Below are positions 21,288-30,800 of a DNA stretch of 64,000 nt, piece after piece. The stretch comes from Tetrapyrgos nigripes (taxonomy: Eukaryota > Basidiomycota > Agaricomycetes > Agaricales > Campanellaceae), in assembly GCA_013368315.1 (NCBI GenBank), contig JAACJM010000368.1:1-64000 (forward strand). Reading direction: 5' to 3'. The number at the start of each line of letters is the position of its first letter. The stretch's first letter is position 1. Position numbers and translations under genes: made by a program. The notes beneath the pieces are model-generated. The model worked only from the letters and a program-made list of their open reading frames with translations, had not been told where the DNA came from and did not search any database.

Positions 21288-21335
21288 TCTTTTACTCACT
21301 AGCGGTATCCGAATTTGTTTCGTTCACAACTCCGC

Positions 21336-21635
21336 AATTTCGACGTCTAGACTTCTTGCTCATGCTGCTTGGCTCGTTTCACTCCAATCCTCACTATCTC
21401 ACCGTCATCTTTCATTCAGGTGGCCCAAGAATTGATTTCAAACCCCTGGAAAGTCCTAAACCTGGCCGTTCATTCTATGCGTATACCCGCCATCTGTCCT
21501 AACTGCTGTGTGGACCGTTCTTCAGCTTCAGGTGCGTTCTTTATTGAATTGAATGCTCTATATTACTATTCTACCCTCGGTTGCAGCTGGTCATATTACA
21601 AAGGGTGGGGAACGGTCGAGTTTGACGGAGGTTGA
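21336..21635. other. Non-coding, insertion target of the gypsy element
   Basis: No supported gene. A short frame (21,369-21,635) has no recognisable content. The last five bases of the following boundary (GGGCT, 21,636-21,640) are the retrotransposon target duplication. Confidence 0.4.
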
Positions 21636-21640
21636 GGGCT

Positions 21641-21824
21641 TGTAAACGTGTTGTTACGTTACACGATCACATGATCGTAATCTATCCTATATAAGCAGTC
21701 ACATCACATCTTGTAACTTAATCTCTTTTACTTTCATCTTTGAAATACGACGTGTTCTAGAGTAATCTTCCGTCTGTTCTCACTCCTCCGTCTCTCGTGT
21801 TTCTGGCGTCACAGCCAGTTTCCA
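21641..21824 (+). repeat. 5' LTR
   Basis: 184 bp, starting TGTAAACGTG and ending AGCCAGTTTCCA. It contains a palindrome ACGATCACATGATCGT and a TATA-like CCTATATAAG (about 21,686) that would drive the genomic transcript. It is identical base for base to the 3' copy. Confidence 0.97.
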
Positions 21825-22137
21825 CTTTTTTTTACTCTTTTTGTGCGTAGAGCCGCAAGGCGACGCGCACGTCGTTCTCGACAAACATTGCGTGAGTTTT
21901 TCATTCTCGCCGTTCCTGAATCCGTTCCCTTTCGCTTCCCAGAGCTACCTGCCATCGCTGTAATCAGATCCAGACATAGCGTTCTCGCCATTGTCCGTCT
22001 ATAGTTGTATCTGCCTCTTACCTGTCTGTCTTGTCGTATCGCGTTAAATCCGTCTTCTACCTGTCTGTTTCATCATCTCGCGTATAACCGTCTTCAACCG
22101 TCTTTTGCATAACTGTCTTGTAACCGTCTCGCTGCCA

Positions 22138-25100
22138 ATGTCTAACGCCCTTATTGATTTTAGGCGCACTAGGAGAAACGGGTTGGAAGAAACTGAAGCC
22201 AGCGGTGGACAGTCCCAGACTACCTCCTCCGCCCTAGAAGAGATCGAAGCTAACGCAGAAGAATCCCAGACTCCTTCCTCCGCGCTGCGACTGCCTGAGC
22301 TTCCCGGTTCTCCCGACGAAGAGAACCCAACTGACGCTCCCAAACCTAAAACCGCCAAATCGCATATATCTCCCAAACCGTCTTCTTCGACTACTACCTC
22401 AACCAAGATTGATAGTTCTAAGAAACCTCGTTCCTCTTCCGCCGATTCTTCCTCGTCGTCATCGTCGTCGTCATCGTCTACATCCTCCATACGTGCCTTT
22501 CATCGTTCCTCCTGCATGTCGTCCAACACACATAACAGCTCTGATGTGTGGGTCAACGGTGGTCCCGGTAAACCTCCCAAGGTATTTGAGAGGAACCTCA
22601 CCGCCCAACAATACTCCAACGTCCGTACCTCCATGCTGCGTTTCCTAGCCGCTCGAAAGACCCCCCTCATTGGTTTCACAACTCCAGAAGCTCGTGACCT
22701 TTATGCGGAGATCTGGACCCATGAGGACTCCATGAACTTCTTCTCTGTTAAGAGGGATGAGCTGCAAGAGGGCACGGCAGCGGATTTCGAGAACATCGTT
22801 CTCTCGCACGTTCTAGGAGTCAAATGGAAGGAGAATATCGAGCGCCTCATCACCGGTGCTAACTTGGCCAAGTTCAGAGACGAAGACTTCGGGCTCATGT
22901 TCAACACTCTCATGGCATACAACAAACTGCTCGAGGGCACGTCTCGTCATATGAGCGAGGATAGTCTCCTCGTCGCCTTGCGTAATGCCATCGAACGCGT
23001 ACCGGGTATGGGTCTCAGAGGTTATCTCGAAGAGAAGAAGGTCCTCGACGTAGAAACCGGTCAGACTCTGAAGAAGTGGGTAGAAACCATCACCCTTCAC
23101 GACGCCGAGTACCGCAAATTCAAGAAACCTGAGCGGGATCGTATAGAGCGTCTGGAGAGAGCTCTGAAGGCAGCTACCAACTCCAACTACTCGTCGTCGT
23201 CGTCTGGAAACCAGAACTCCTCATCGTCTCGCGACAATCGTCCTGCCCGTTCCTTTCCTTCGGCTACCGCTGTGGGTGCTGTCTTTCCGCCTGATCGGGC
23301 TCCCTTCATGTCCGAGGTTCGAGCTTATCTGGGTCAACTAGAGATATATAAGGCCATGCACATGTGTTTCAGTTGCAGAATTGCAAACGCCGACCACAAG
23401 GGTTCCAATTGTCCCACCAAAACCGTCACACCCCCTCTCACTGTTCCTAACCGTCCCTTGACCCAGGCCGACGTAAATTACGTCTCGCAAATCTGGAAAG
23501 ATCATCAGCGACTGATGTCTCTTAATGCAATCCTCAAACGTAACCCTGCCCCTGCAGTCGCTGCCGTCTCCTCCTCCTCTTCCGCAGTCATCGATGATGT
23601 AGACGCCTTCCTTGAGGAGGTAAGAGGTCGTTCTCACCCTGTGTCCGCCGTCTTCGCTTCTGCACGTAACATTTCGGATGCGGATCTCTACTCGAACGCA
23701 CACATTCGTCGTCATTCTGCCTCTTGGCCGTCTCCCATGCACGTTCCAGGTCGTCGTAGTCGCCGTTCAGATCATTATGATGATTATGCGAACTCGCCTT
23801 CGCCTGACAACCGTCGTCGTCGTTATAGTCCTTCCCCTCGTCGTTGTCGTTCCCCCTCTGTCTCTCCTTCTCGTGCATCCCCTGTTGCTGCCTTGAACTA
23901 TCAGAACGATGAGGAAGATGATGATTGGGTTGAGAACGATGGGCCAACCACTCCGGGTGGTAAGAAGCCTAGTGCTGGACCTCGCAACACTGTTGTAAGT
24001 ACTGCTCCACTGCGTCTTCCCCATCTCAACTTGCATGTGGCCCTAATGGGACCTCGATCACTGTCTCCTCTCCATGTCTCCTTGCTTTTGGACTCTGGCT
24101 CACATATTGTTCTCATCAGGGATGATTTGGTCGAGTCATTGGGACTACGTCGCTTCCGTCTGCCTCGCCCGGAACTGATAGGAGTAGTGACGAGTGACTC
24201 GTCGTCGCCATCACGCACTACTGCATTGTATGAATTTGTTAAACTTCGCATTACTGAGCATTCTAATACTTGGACGTCTCGTCCTGTCCAAGCCATCATC
24301 GCACCGTCTCTTTGTTCACCTATGATACTTGGTCTTCCCTTCCTTGCACATAATAATCTGGTCCTCAATTGCGCTGATCGCACTTGTATTGATACTACTT
24401 CTGGCATTGATATCCTCGACGCTAAGGCGTCTGCAGCTCGTGTATTGTCTCCCAAACCGCTTCCTGACTCTCGTAGCCCTAAACAGAAGCGCATTGATGT
24501 ATGTAAACTCCGTCTTGACCTCATTGATGAATTAAAAGTGTTCCATGAACGAAACCCCCGCCTGCGTGATTCTGATGAAGTCCGTCCTGTCAACATTGCT
24601 GCAGCTGTGAAGGCCCGTCTTGAGGCCCTGGAATGTAAAGCCGATCTAGAAAAGCGCTCAGGTGTCATCAAAGAGAAGTTTGCATCGGTTTTCGAAAAGA
24701 TTCCTCATGTTTCAGAGTTACCTACAGATATTCTGTGCTCTATTAAACTGAAAGATGCTAACAAGACCTTCTCGGCTAGAGCTTACTCGTCACCTCGGAA
24801 ATACAAGGAGGCTTGGTCTACACTGATCCAAGCTCACCTCGACTCAGGTCGTATCCGTCCCTCGGCATCTGCAACAACGTCACCTGCGTTCTTGATCCCC
24901 AAGGCAGACCCCTCGGCATTGCCTCGCTGGGTGAACGATTATCGTGTTTTGAACTCAAACACAGTGCCTGACCGTCATCCGCTACCAAGGATTGAGGATA
25001 TCCTATCTGACTGTGCCAAAGGTCGAATCTGGGGTAAGATGGATATGACGGATTCCTTCTTCCAGACCAGACTCGATGAGGCTTCAATTCCGCTAACTGC

Positions 25101-27567
25101 TGTTAATACCCCGTTGGGGTTGTACGAGTGGGTGGTCATGCCCATGGGCATTCGGAATGCGCCTGCAATACACCAGCGTCGTGTCGCTTCTGCTTTACGC
25201 GAATACATTGGTAAATTTTGCCATGTCTACCTCGATGATATTATTATATGGTCTCGTGATGAAGACGAACATGCACGACATGTGGAGTTAATCCTTGCCG
25301 CCTTGAAGGAAAACAAGCTATACTGTAATCCGAAGAAATGCAAGTTTTTTCAGCTTGAAATCGACTTCTTAGGACATCACATCTCGCAAAGAGGCGTTGA
25401 AGCTCAGAGTGGCAAATGCGATGCGGTGCTACACTTCCCAAGACCACATTCCGCTGCGGCCGTGCGTAGGTTTCTGGGTATGGTTAGATTCATTGCAGGT
25501 TACCTCGAGAATTTGGCGGAGTACACATGTGTGCTCACCCCGTTGACCCGAAAGGAATGTAATAAGGTCTTCCCTGAGTGGTCCTCAGACCACGAAAAGG
25601 CTTTTATTCGCATCAAAGAGTTGGTGGTCGAACGGGCAGCTCTGACAACTATTGACCATGCTAACCCGGGCGACAATAAAATCTTCATCATTTGCGACGC
25701 AAGCAATTGGCGCACAGGCGCTATCCTAGCTTGGGGACCTGACTTGAAAACTGCAAGACCTGTCGGGTTTGATTCTGCACAACTGTCAGGAGCAGAGCTT
25801 AATTATCCGGTTCACGAAAAAGAATTACTGGCTATCATCCGAGCCCTAAGAAAATGGAGGGCCGACTGCATCGGTATGAAGGTCTATGTTCTTACTGATC
25901 ATCGGACCCTGGTTAATTTCCACGGACAGAAAGACCTCAGCACGCGTCAGATACGCTGGCAGGAATTCTTGAGTCAGTATGACTTAGACATCTCGTACCT
26001 GCCAGGAGATGAAAACACGGGTGCTGATGCACTGTCGCGCATTGCACCTGGCTCCCTGCCGGGGGAATCACAGTCTAGCCCACCTCAACGTCCTTCTGAC
26101 ATCTGGCGTAAAGCGTGTGCATCGGCACCAGTGTTGTCCATGGCAACGGATGAGGAATTTCTGGCGAACATAAAAAAAGGCTACCTAACGGACGATTTTG
26201 TCAGAAAGTTGATGGAGTTACCTGCTCTGCCCGCAGGTATCGAGAAGAAGAACGGGCTGTGGTTTGTCTCAAACCGTTTGGTGATACCAGCATCGGGAAA
26301 TCTCAGAGAAACCTTGTACCGCCTGGCACACGACAGCACTGGACATTTTGGAGGTGATAAATGTTATGCCTACCTTCGGGATTCATATTACTGGCCTAAT
26401 ATGCAGAAAAACCTGATTGGTTCTTACATCCCATCTTGTCAAGATTGCCAAAGGAATAAAGGTACCACTGCTAAGAATCCAAAAGGCCCCTTACATCCCT
26501 TGCCAGTCCCAGAAGGCCGTCTAGAAAGCGTGGCACTTGATTTTATTGGCCCCCTCCCTGAGGACGAAGGATATAACTGCATATTGTCAATGACGGATAG
26601 ACTAGGTGCCGACCTCAGAATTGCAGCCACCCGAACGGATATCTCTGCTGAACAATGCGCGTTGGTTTTCTTCAATGAGTGGTATTGTGAAAATGGACTC
26701 CCCTTGGAGTTAGTCTCCGACAGGGATAAGTTATTTTTGTCAAAGTTCTGGAAAGCCTTCACTGCGTTGACCGGTGTTAAATTAAAGATGTCTTCTGCGT
26801 TCCATCCCGAAACCGATGGTTCTTCCGAGCGGTCTAATAAGACCATTAATCAGGCCTTGCGTTATTACGTGTCGCGTCAACAGAAAGGATGGGTCAAGGC
26901 CCTACCTAAAGTTCGTTTTGACATCATGAATTCTGAAAACGCGAGTATTGGTATGTCCATGTTTCAACTGAAAACAGGTCGATCTCCGAGGATTTTACCG
27001 CCGTTGACACCAGCGACTATTGTTACGGAAAACGTCGACGTACGTTCCTTCCTAGAGCGCATGTTTTCGATTGAACAAGACGCGCAGGATGCGCTCTTTG
27101 CGGCAAAAGCCACACAAGCCAGTCAAGCGGACAAACACCGTGGGTCCCCACCAAAGTTTGAGGTTGGAGATATGGTTATGCTATCTACGGCAAATCGTAG
27201 ACGACAGTACGCACAGGCAGGTCAAAATTGCGTGGCTAAATTTTTCCCTAGGTTTGATGGACCGTACAAGATCATTAAAACACATCCAGAAACAGATTCA
27301 TATACCCTCAATCTTCACAACATGCCCTTGGTTTTCCCCACCTTCTATGTGTCTCAGTTGAAAGCATTTGTTGCCAATGATGACGACAGTTTTCCGAGTC
27401 GCGCTCGCATGCCCGCTCCCCCTCCTGTCCTTGTTAATGGAAAAGCCGAGCATTTCATTGATCGCATCATTGATTCGCGTAAATACGGCCGTGGGTGGCA
27501 ATTCTTGGTCAGATGGGTTGGCGAAGGACCTGAGGGCGATGAATGGGTACCATTTTCTTCTATTTGA
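22138..27567 (+). CDS. Gag-Pol polyprotein of the Ty3/gypsy element
   Basis: 1,809 residues from the ATG at 22,138 (better context than the in-frame ATG at 22,105). Order: Ser-rich N-terminus; Gag capsid about 150-340; zinc knuckle C410-x2-C-x6-H-x4-C425 (wider than the usual CX2CX4HX4C); aspartic protease DSG at D652; reverse transcriptase about 880-1060 with YLDD 1031-1034; RNase H with D1187; integrase zinc finger H1398/H1403...C1434/C1437; DDE core D1468, D1528, E1564 (35 residues between the last two); and a C-terminal chromodomain beginning near 1771 (IIDSRKYGRGWQFLVRWVG). All catalytic residues are present. The frame ends at TGA (27,565-27,567) just after EWVPFSSI, inside the chromodomain; 32 further codons stay open (DCECVDEWAKQG...). 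Gag and Pol share one frame, so any Gag excess must come from processing or another mechanism. Confidence 0.97.
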   Translation: MSNALIDFRRTRRNGLEETEASGGQSQTTSSALEEIEANAEESQTPSSALRLPELPGSPDEENPTDAPKPKTAKSHISPKPSSSTTTSTKIDSSKKPRSSSADSSSSSSSSSSSTSSIRAFHRSSCMSSNTHNSSDVWVNGGPGKPPKVFERNLTAQQYSNVRTSMLRFLAARKTPLIGFTTPEARDLYAEIWTHEDSMNFFSVKRDELQEGTAADFENIVLSHVLGVKWKENIERLITGANLAKFRDEDFGLMFNTLMAYNKLLEGTSRHMSEDSLLVALRNAIERVPGMGLRGYLEEKKVLDVETGQTLKKWVETITLHDAEYRKFKKPERDRIERLERALKAATNSNYSSSSSGNQNSSSSRDNRPARSFPSATAVGAVFPPDRAPFMSEVRAYLGQLEIYKAMHMCFSCRIANADHKGSNCPTKTVTPPLTVPNRPLTQADVNYVSQIWKDHQRLMSLNAILKRNPAPAVAAVSSSSSAVIDDVDAFLEEVRGRSHPVSAVFASARNISDADLYSNAHIRRHSASWPSPMHVPGRRSRRSDHYDDYANSPSPDNRRRRYSPSPRRCRSPSVSPSRASPVAALNYQNDEEDDDWVENDGPTTPGGKKPSAGPRNTVVSTAPLRLPHLNLHVALMGPRSLSPLHVSLLLDSGSHIVLIRDDLVESLGLRRFRLPRPELIGVVTSDSSSPSRTTALYEFVKLRITEHSNTWTSRPVQAIIAPSLCSPMILGLPFLAHNNLVLNCADRTCIDTTSGIDILDAKASAARVLSPKPLPDSRSPKQKRIDVCKLRLDLIDELKVFHERNPRLRDSDEVRPVNIAAAVKARLEALECKADLEKRSGVIKEKFASVFEKIPHVSELPTDILCSIKLKDANKTFSARAYSSPRKYKEAWSTLIQAHLDSGRIRPSASATTSPAFLIPKADPSALPRWVNDYRVLNSNTVPDRHPLPRIEDILSDCAKGRIWGKMDMTDSFFQTRLDEASIPLTAVNTPLGLYEWVVMPMGIRNAPAIHQRRVASALREYIGKFCHVYLDDIIIWSRDEDEHARHVELILAALKENKLYCNPKKCKFFQLEIDFLGHHISQRGVEAQSGKCDAVLHFPRPHSAAAVRRFLGMVRFIAGYLENLAEYTCVLTPLTRKECNKVFPEWSSDHEKAFIRIKELVVERAALTTIDHANPGDNKIFIICDASNWRTGAILAWGPDLKTARPVGFDSAQLSGAELNYPVHEKELLAIIRALRKWRADCIGMKVYVLTDHRTLVNFHGQKDLSTRQIRWQEFLSQYDLDISYLPGDENTGADALSRIAPGSLPGESQSSPPQRPSDIWRKACASAPVLSMATDEEFLANIKKGYLTDDFVRKLMELPALPAGIEKKNGLWFVSNRLVIPASGNLRETLYRLAHDSTGHFGGDKCYAYLRDSYYWPNMQKNLIGSYIPSCQDCQRNKGTTAKNPKGPLHPLPVPEGRLESVALDFIGPLPEDEGYNCILSMTDRLGADLRIAATRTDISAEQCALVFFNEWYCENGLPLELVSDRDKLFLSKFWKAFTALTGVKLKMSSAFHPETDGSSERSNKTINQALRYYVSRQQKGWVKALPKVRFDIMNSENASIGMSMFQLKTGRSPRILPPLTPATIVTENVDVRSFLERMFSIEQDAQDALFAAKATQASQADKHRGSPPKFEVGDMVMLSTANRRRQYAQAGQNCVAKFFPRFDGPYKIIKTHPETDSYTLNLHNMPLVFPTFYVSQLKAFVANDDDSFPSRARMPAPPPVLVNGKAEHFIDRIIDSRKYGRGWQFLVRWVGEGPEGDEWVPFSSI

Positions 27568-27765
27568 GACTGCGAATGTGTAGATGAGTGGGCGAAACAG
27601 GGTGGCGCTGGTCCGGATGAAATGTTCAACGAAGACGTTCCTCGTCCTAATAACAATACGGCTTGACTCGAGTTCACTGACAATTTTTTTTTTCCGCCTT
27701 ACATTTCGTGCTTGCATTCATTTCTTTCATTTCTACACTACATTTTGCTTCAGAATGGGGAGGAG

Positions 27766-27949
27766 TGTAAACGTGTTGTTACGTTACACGATCACATGAT
27801 CGTAATCTATCCTATATAAGCAGTCACATCACATCTTGTAACTTAATCTCTTTTACTTTCATCTTTGAAATACGACGTGTTCTAGAGTAATCTTCCGTCT
27901 GTTCTCACTCCTCCGTCTCTCGTGTTTCTGGCGTCACAGCCAGTTTCCA
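27766..27949 (+). repeat. 3' LTR
   Basis: Identical to the 5' LTR over all 184 bp. It is preceded by the polypurine tract and followed by the GGGCT duplication. Confidence 0.97.
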
Positions 27950-27954
27950 GGGCT

Positions 27955-28298
27955 AGGCCAAAGTGGGCGTGGACTAGCCTTCATTCCTCCATCTTAACCC
28001 GAACACAAATGTAGTGAGTCCGAGGCGGACACACCTGTTGGGCTGGATTTGGTTTCGGGAGATAGTCGTTGAATGAGGTGTTGAGGGATGGAGGGGATAC
28101 CAAGAGTTTGAGAGAGGATGAATGGATAGCTGTCACGAAGAGTGGGAAGAGAGGAATTAGACTGTTTGGTGAGTGTTTTTCGCATTTTTTCCATGTATTT
28201 ATACGGGGCTGACCTTTGCTACGTGCTCGCATACCCCGTTCTCCACTCAACGTCCTTTCTCCGCTCTCCGATACCGTTTCTCTAAGACTTAGGGTCAT
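27955..28298. other. No recognisable gene
   Basis: Two overlapping minus-strand frames (27,981-28,298) show no domain. The sequence directly continues the locus that the retrotransposon entered. Confidence 0.35.
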
Positions 28299-28540
28299 TT
28301 GCTTGTTGACTTGGGGTCAACATGTCGGTTCGACTCAGGAGTGCTGGGTGGTGGGATTGGTGCTAGATCAGTCTGCAACGCAGCAGTACAGGTGAGTTCT
28401 CTCATCTTTCACCATTGTAGCACACCTGGACCCAGAAGTATGCAGCAACGACCGTGGGGCAGCAGAAGGTGGTGCGGGTGTGCTGCAATAACATTAGTCC
28501 TGTTCGGTTTATTTCCTTTCCTCTATTTACATTTTCAAAG
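28299..28540 (+). pseudogene. Exon-like fragment of a repeated unknown gene
   Basis: An exon ending GIGARSVCNAAVQ meets a GTGAGTTCTCTCATC donor at about 28,392 and a very short intron ending TTGTAG at about 28,421. The next exon reads HTWTQKYAATTVGQQK then VVRVCCNN. A near-identical exon (AWTREYAATTLGQQKVVQAC) follows a matching donor at 48.3 kb, and a truncated one lies at 18.5 kb. The protein family is not recognised. Repetition of an exon-intron-exon block suggests either fragments of a multigene family or gene pieces carried by a mobile element. Confidence 0.45.
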
Positions 28541-29531
28541 ACTCATAACCCATCTGTTCGACAGATTCTACTTATGGCACGCCTTTCAGTCCACGGTTCA
28601 GTCCTCGTCAACGCAGCACTAATGCGATTGACACCGTCACCGACTCATTGGCATGTCTTCCCTCATCTCGCTGTACCCTACCATCTCACATCTTCAGCGT
28701 CGGCATGTACCGTGTACAATACGACACCGCCGAGGAGTAACAGGCGGTGGTTGCTTTTAACATTTTCTCCGTCAAGTCTTCTTTTTGGCTCAATGGATGT
28801 TCTTGATGATGAAGTATATATCACGGAACAGAGTAACCAGTGAGGGATTATCATTTTTCGGGGTTTCTAAAGTGAAAATTGAGACGCCCACAGGTAAATA
28901 GCAAGAAATATCCACCTCGATCGCTTTGAGTAAAAATAATATAACAAGTCCCACTATGAGGATCGTGGGTCCCCCAATTAATTTAGATATAATTTCTTTC
29001 GACCAGGTCGTACACTGATTAGATCGGATCTAAGACGCAACCTTGAGCGAGTGCGGAATGGATAGATCATTACTCGCCTAATAAGTACTTGAAGACGCGA
29101 AATAGATATACCGGTGGCATAACGCAGAGAACCCATATTTGAATCCCGGCAATAATTGGTTTGAACCAAGTGGTACACTGATCAGGTGGATCTAATGGGA
29201 CCTACGATGGTCATAGTACGAAGACCAGAAAGTTTGGCCTAAGCATGATTTGAATATCACTTGTCTTGAGTGAACACCAGGTCCACACGTCCAAGACGTC
29301 CACACATCCGAGTGTCCAAGTGTCCAAGACACCTCCAAGAAATTCCCCAAATCTTTTTAACAGCCAGTCAATCAAACTTGTCGGCCAGTATTCATGAATG
29401 GTATTAACTGTCTACTTCCTAGTACATGAAGATTACTACCTAGGTGAACAGTGGTAAAAAGGAATGGATATGGTATTGGGCGGCAGAGTAAATGGGGACA
29501 TGTACAAGTGGTAGGGCTATAACGCTAGTAA
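28541..29531. other. Uncertain; short dispersed repeats
   Basis: At 28,934-28,965 TATAACAAGTCCCACTATG matches 18,587. A lone TTCGACCAGGTCGTACACTGAT (about 29,000) matches the core of the 34-41 kb array and has a decayed partner at 29,163-29,190 (GAACCAAGTGGTACACTGATC). A run of GTCCACAC/GTCCAAG repeats lies at 29,281-29,335. No gene is supported. Confidence 0.5.
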
Positions 29532-30800
29532 GTGGCAGGCAGCATTTCCAAGTTGAGGCCCAAACTCACTCCTAAACAGCTCTTACGATCCCTCTGTACT
29601 CACAGAAACCAAACCTTTTGCATAGAGAAGCGCAACAGCCAAGCCCAGTCGTTGGATATCATAGGGAGTATACGATGGATAATACAGCGTCCAGATAATC
29701 GTACACGCTGGGACGATTTGCGGAGTCAGATAGCTGCCCTAGCCACGGAAGCTACTATTGTGCGTCTTCATATTACGCTTACAAGCTGTCCTCAAGCTCA
29801 CTTACAATCAAAATGTCCGCTGTAGGCTACATTCCTCGCTTCAGTGCAGAGCACTATCCTCGGCTTGTCAGTGAACAACGCATCGCAATCAACTGCTTTA
29901 ACAGCTACCAGGGCACTAGCGTTCATGGGCATCCTACTGGACGTAATCTCCGCTTTCCTCGCTCTCCTTTCCTCGACCCTCCTCCAAGCAAAAATATCCG
30001 AAGTCCAGCGTCTATTAGATGCCATTGGCCACATGTCCCTTGACGACCTCACGAAACTTGAAGACGAAACCGTCCACTCCGATCCATCCGACCCATTTCG
30101 CAAGTTCTTCGTGGACACTCCTCTATGGGAGTCTCTCAAATTCGAGGTATTGAAGCGCATCATGGCTAGACTCGAACAACTCAAATCCCAAAGCGCTAAT
30201 CAACTAGCTGCAGGTGACCCTGCAGTGACGTTCCCAATCACCAACGCTACTGCCACCGCTCCCGCACAATCACCTATAGTCTCCCAACAACATCGCTCAT
30301 CTCGTCGATCTCATGACCATTCCCGTTCTCCTTCCCAATCCCATCCTTCTCATTCCCAACCCCAAGACGTCACCCGTAACTTCAATGTCTCCTCCACCCT
30401 TGAATCCAGCCTTTTCCAAGTCCGTCATCAAATCTCCCTAATCGACAACCGAGTCGAAGGTCTCCTCTCCAACCTCCGAGGTCTCGTTCCCGAAATCTCC
30501 GCTATCCGACAAGCGTGTCAACGAGTCGAAAATATCGGGTCGGTTGGTGATTCCGCCGGAACCGCTATTCTCTTGGGTGGTTTGGCGTTCCTCTCATCGA
30601 GTGTCTGTCTGGCGATCGCTACGCAGCCCAAGGAGGTATGGATACCAACGGTAGTGGCGGTTGGATCGGTACTGTATTTACCAGGAGCGAATATGTTGTT
30701 GAAGTATTTTGATATTCGTGAGTATTTTTCCTTTGGTTTCTGTTGTTCCGTGGTACTGATCAGGATTGTAGGTCTTCCGAGCGTCTTTGACACGATTTGA
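29532..30800 (+). CDS. Multi-exon membrane protein with Ser/His-rich loop, Agaricomycete-type
   Basis: Exons 29,532(or upstream)-29,759, 29,826-30,717 and 30,772-30,800. Introns are 66 and 54 nt, both GT-AG. The spliced frame is open for about 382 residues. The N-terminal exon ends WDDLRSQIAALATEATI and joins ATFLASVQSTILGLSVNN. A first hydrophobic helix (RALAFMGILLDVISAFLALLSSTLLQ) is followed by an amphipathic stretch, a low-complexity Ser/His/Gln linker, a helical segment with coiled-coil character (SLIDNRVEGLLSNLRGLVPEI), then two more membrane helices (TAILLGGLAFLSSSVCLAIA and VWIPTVVAVGSVLYLPGANM). The architecture is common among uncharacterised Agaricomycete membrane proteins. No catalytic motif is seen. 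The first exon has no ATG in frame (it opens with GTG), so the true start is probably in an unseen upstream exon. Confidence 0.7.

Larger units (their letters stand above)
21641..27949 (+). mobile_element. Complete Ty3/gypsy chromoviral LTR retrotransposon
   Basis: Two identical 184-bp LTRs (TG...CA) bound 6,309 bp, with a perfect 5-bp target duplication GGGCT at 21,636-21,640 and 27,950-27,954. One Gag-Pol frame fills the interior. A polypurine tract (GAATGGGGAGGAG, about 27,753-27,765) abuts the 3' LTR. No classical TGG-type tRNA primer-binding site follows the 5' LTR, where the sequence is CTTTTTTTTACTC. Domain order protease-RT-RNase H-integrase defines Ty3/gypsy. Identical LTRs point to recent insertion. 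Confidence 0.98.

Noticed and set aside
22044..22490. Acidic 148-codon minus-strand ORF
   Set aside because: Shadow of the Ser-rich N-terminus of Gag-Pol on the opposite strand. The same applies to other minus-strand frames between 22.7 and 27.7 kb.
28320..28345. tRNA T-arm-like CGGTTCGACTCAG
   Set aside because: No matching acceptor, D or anticodon arms could be built upstream.
29138..29160. tRNA T-loop-like TTTGAATCCCGG
   Set aside because: No cloverleaf; the surrounding sequence is a direct repeat of the array-like motif.
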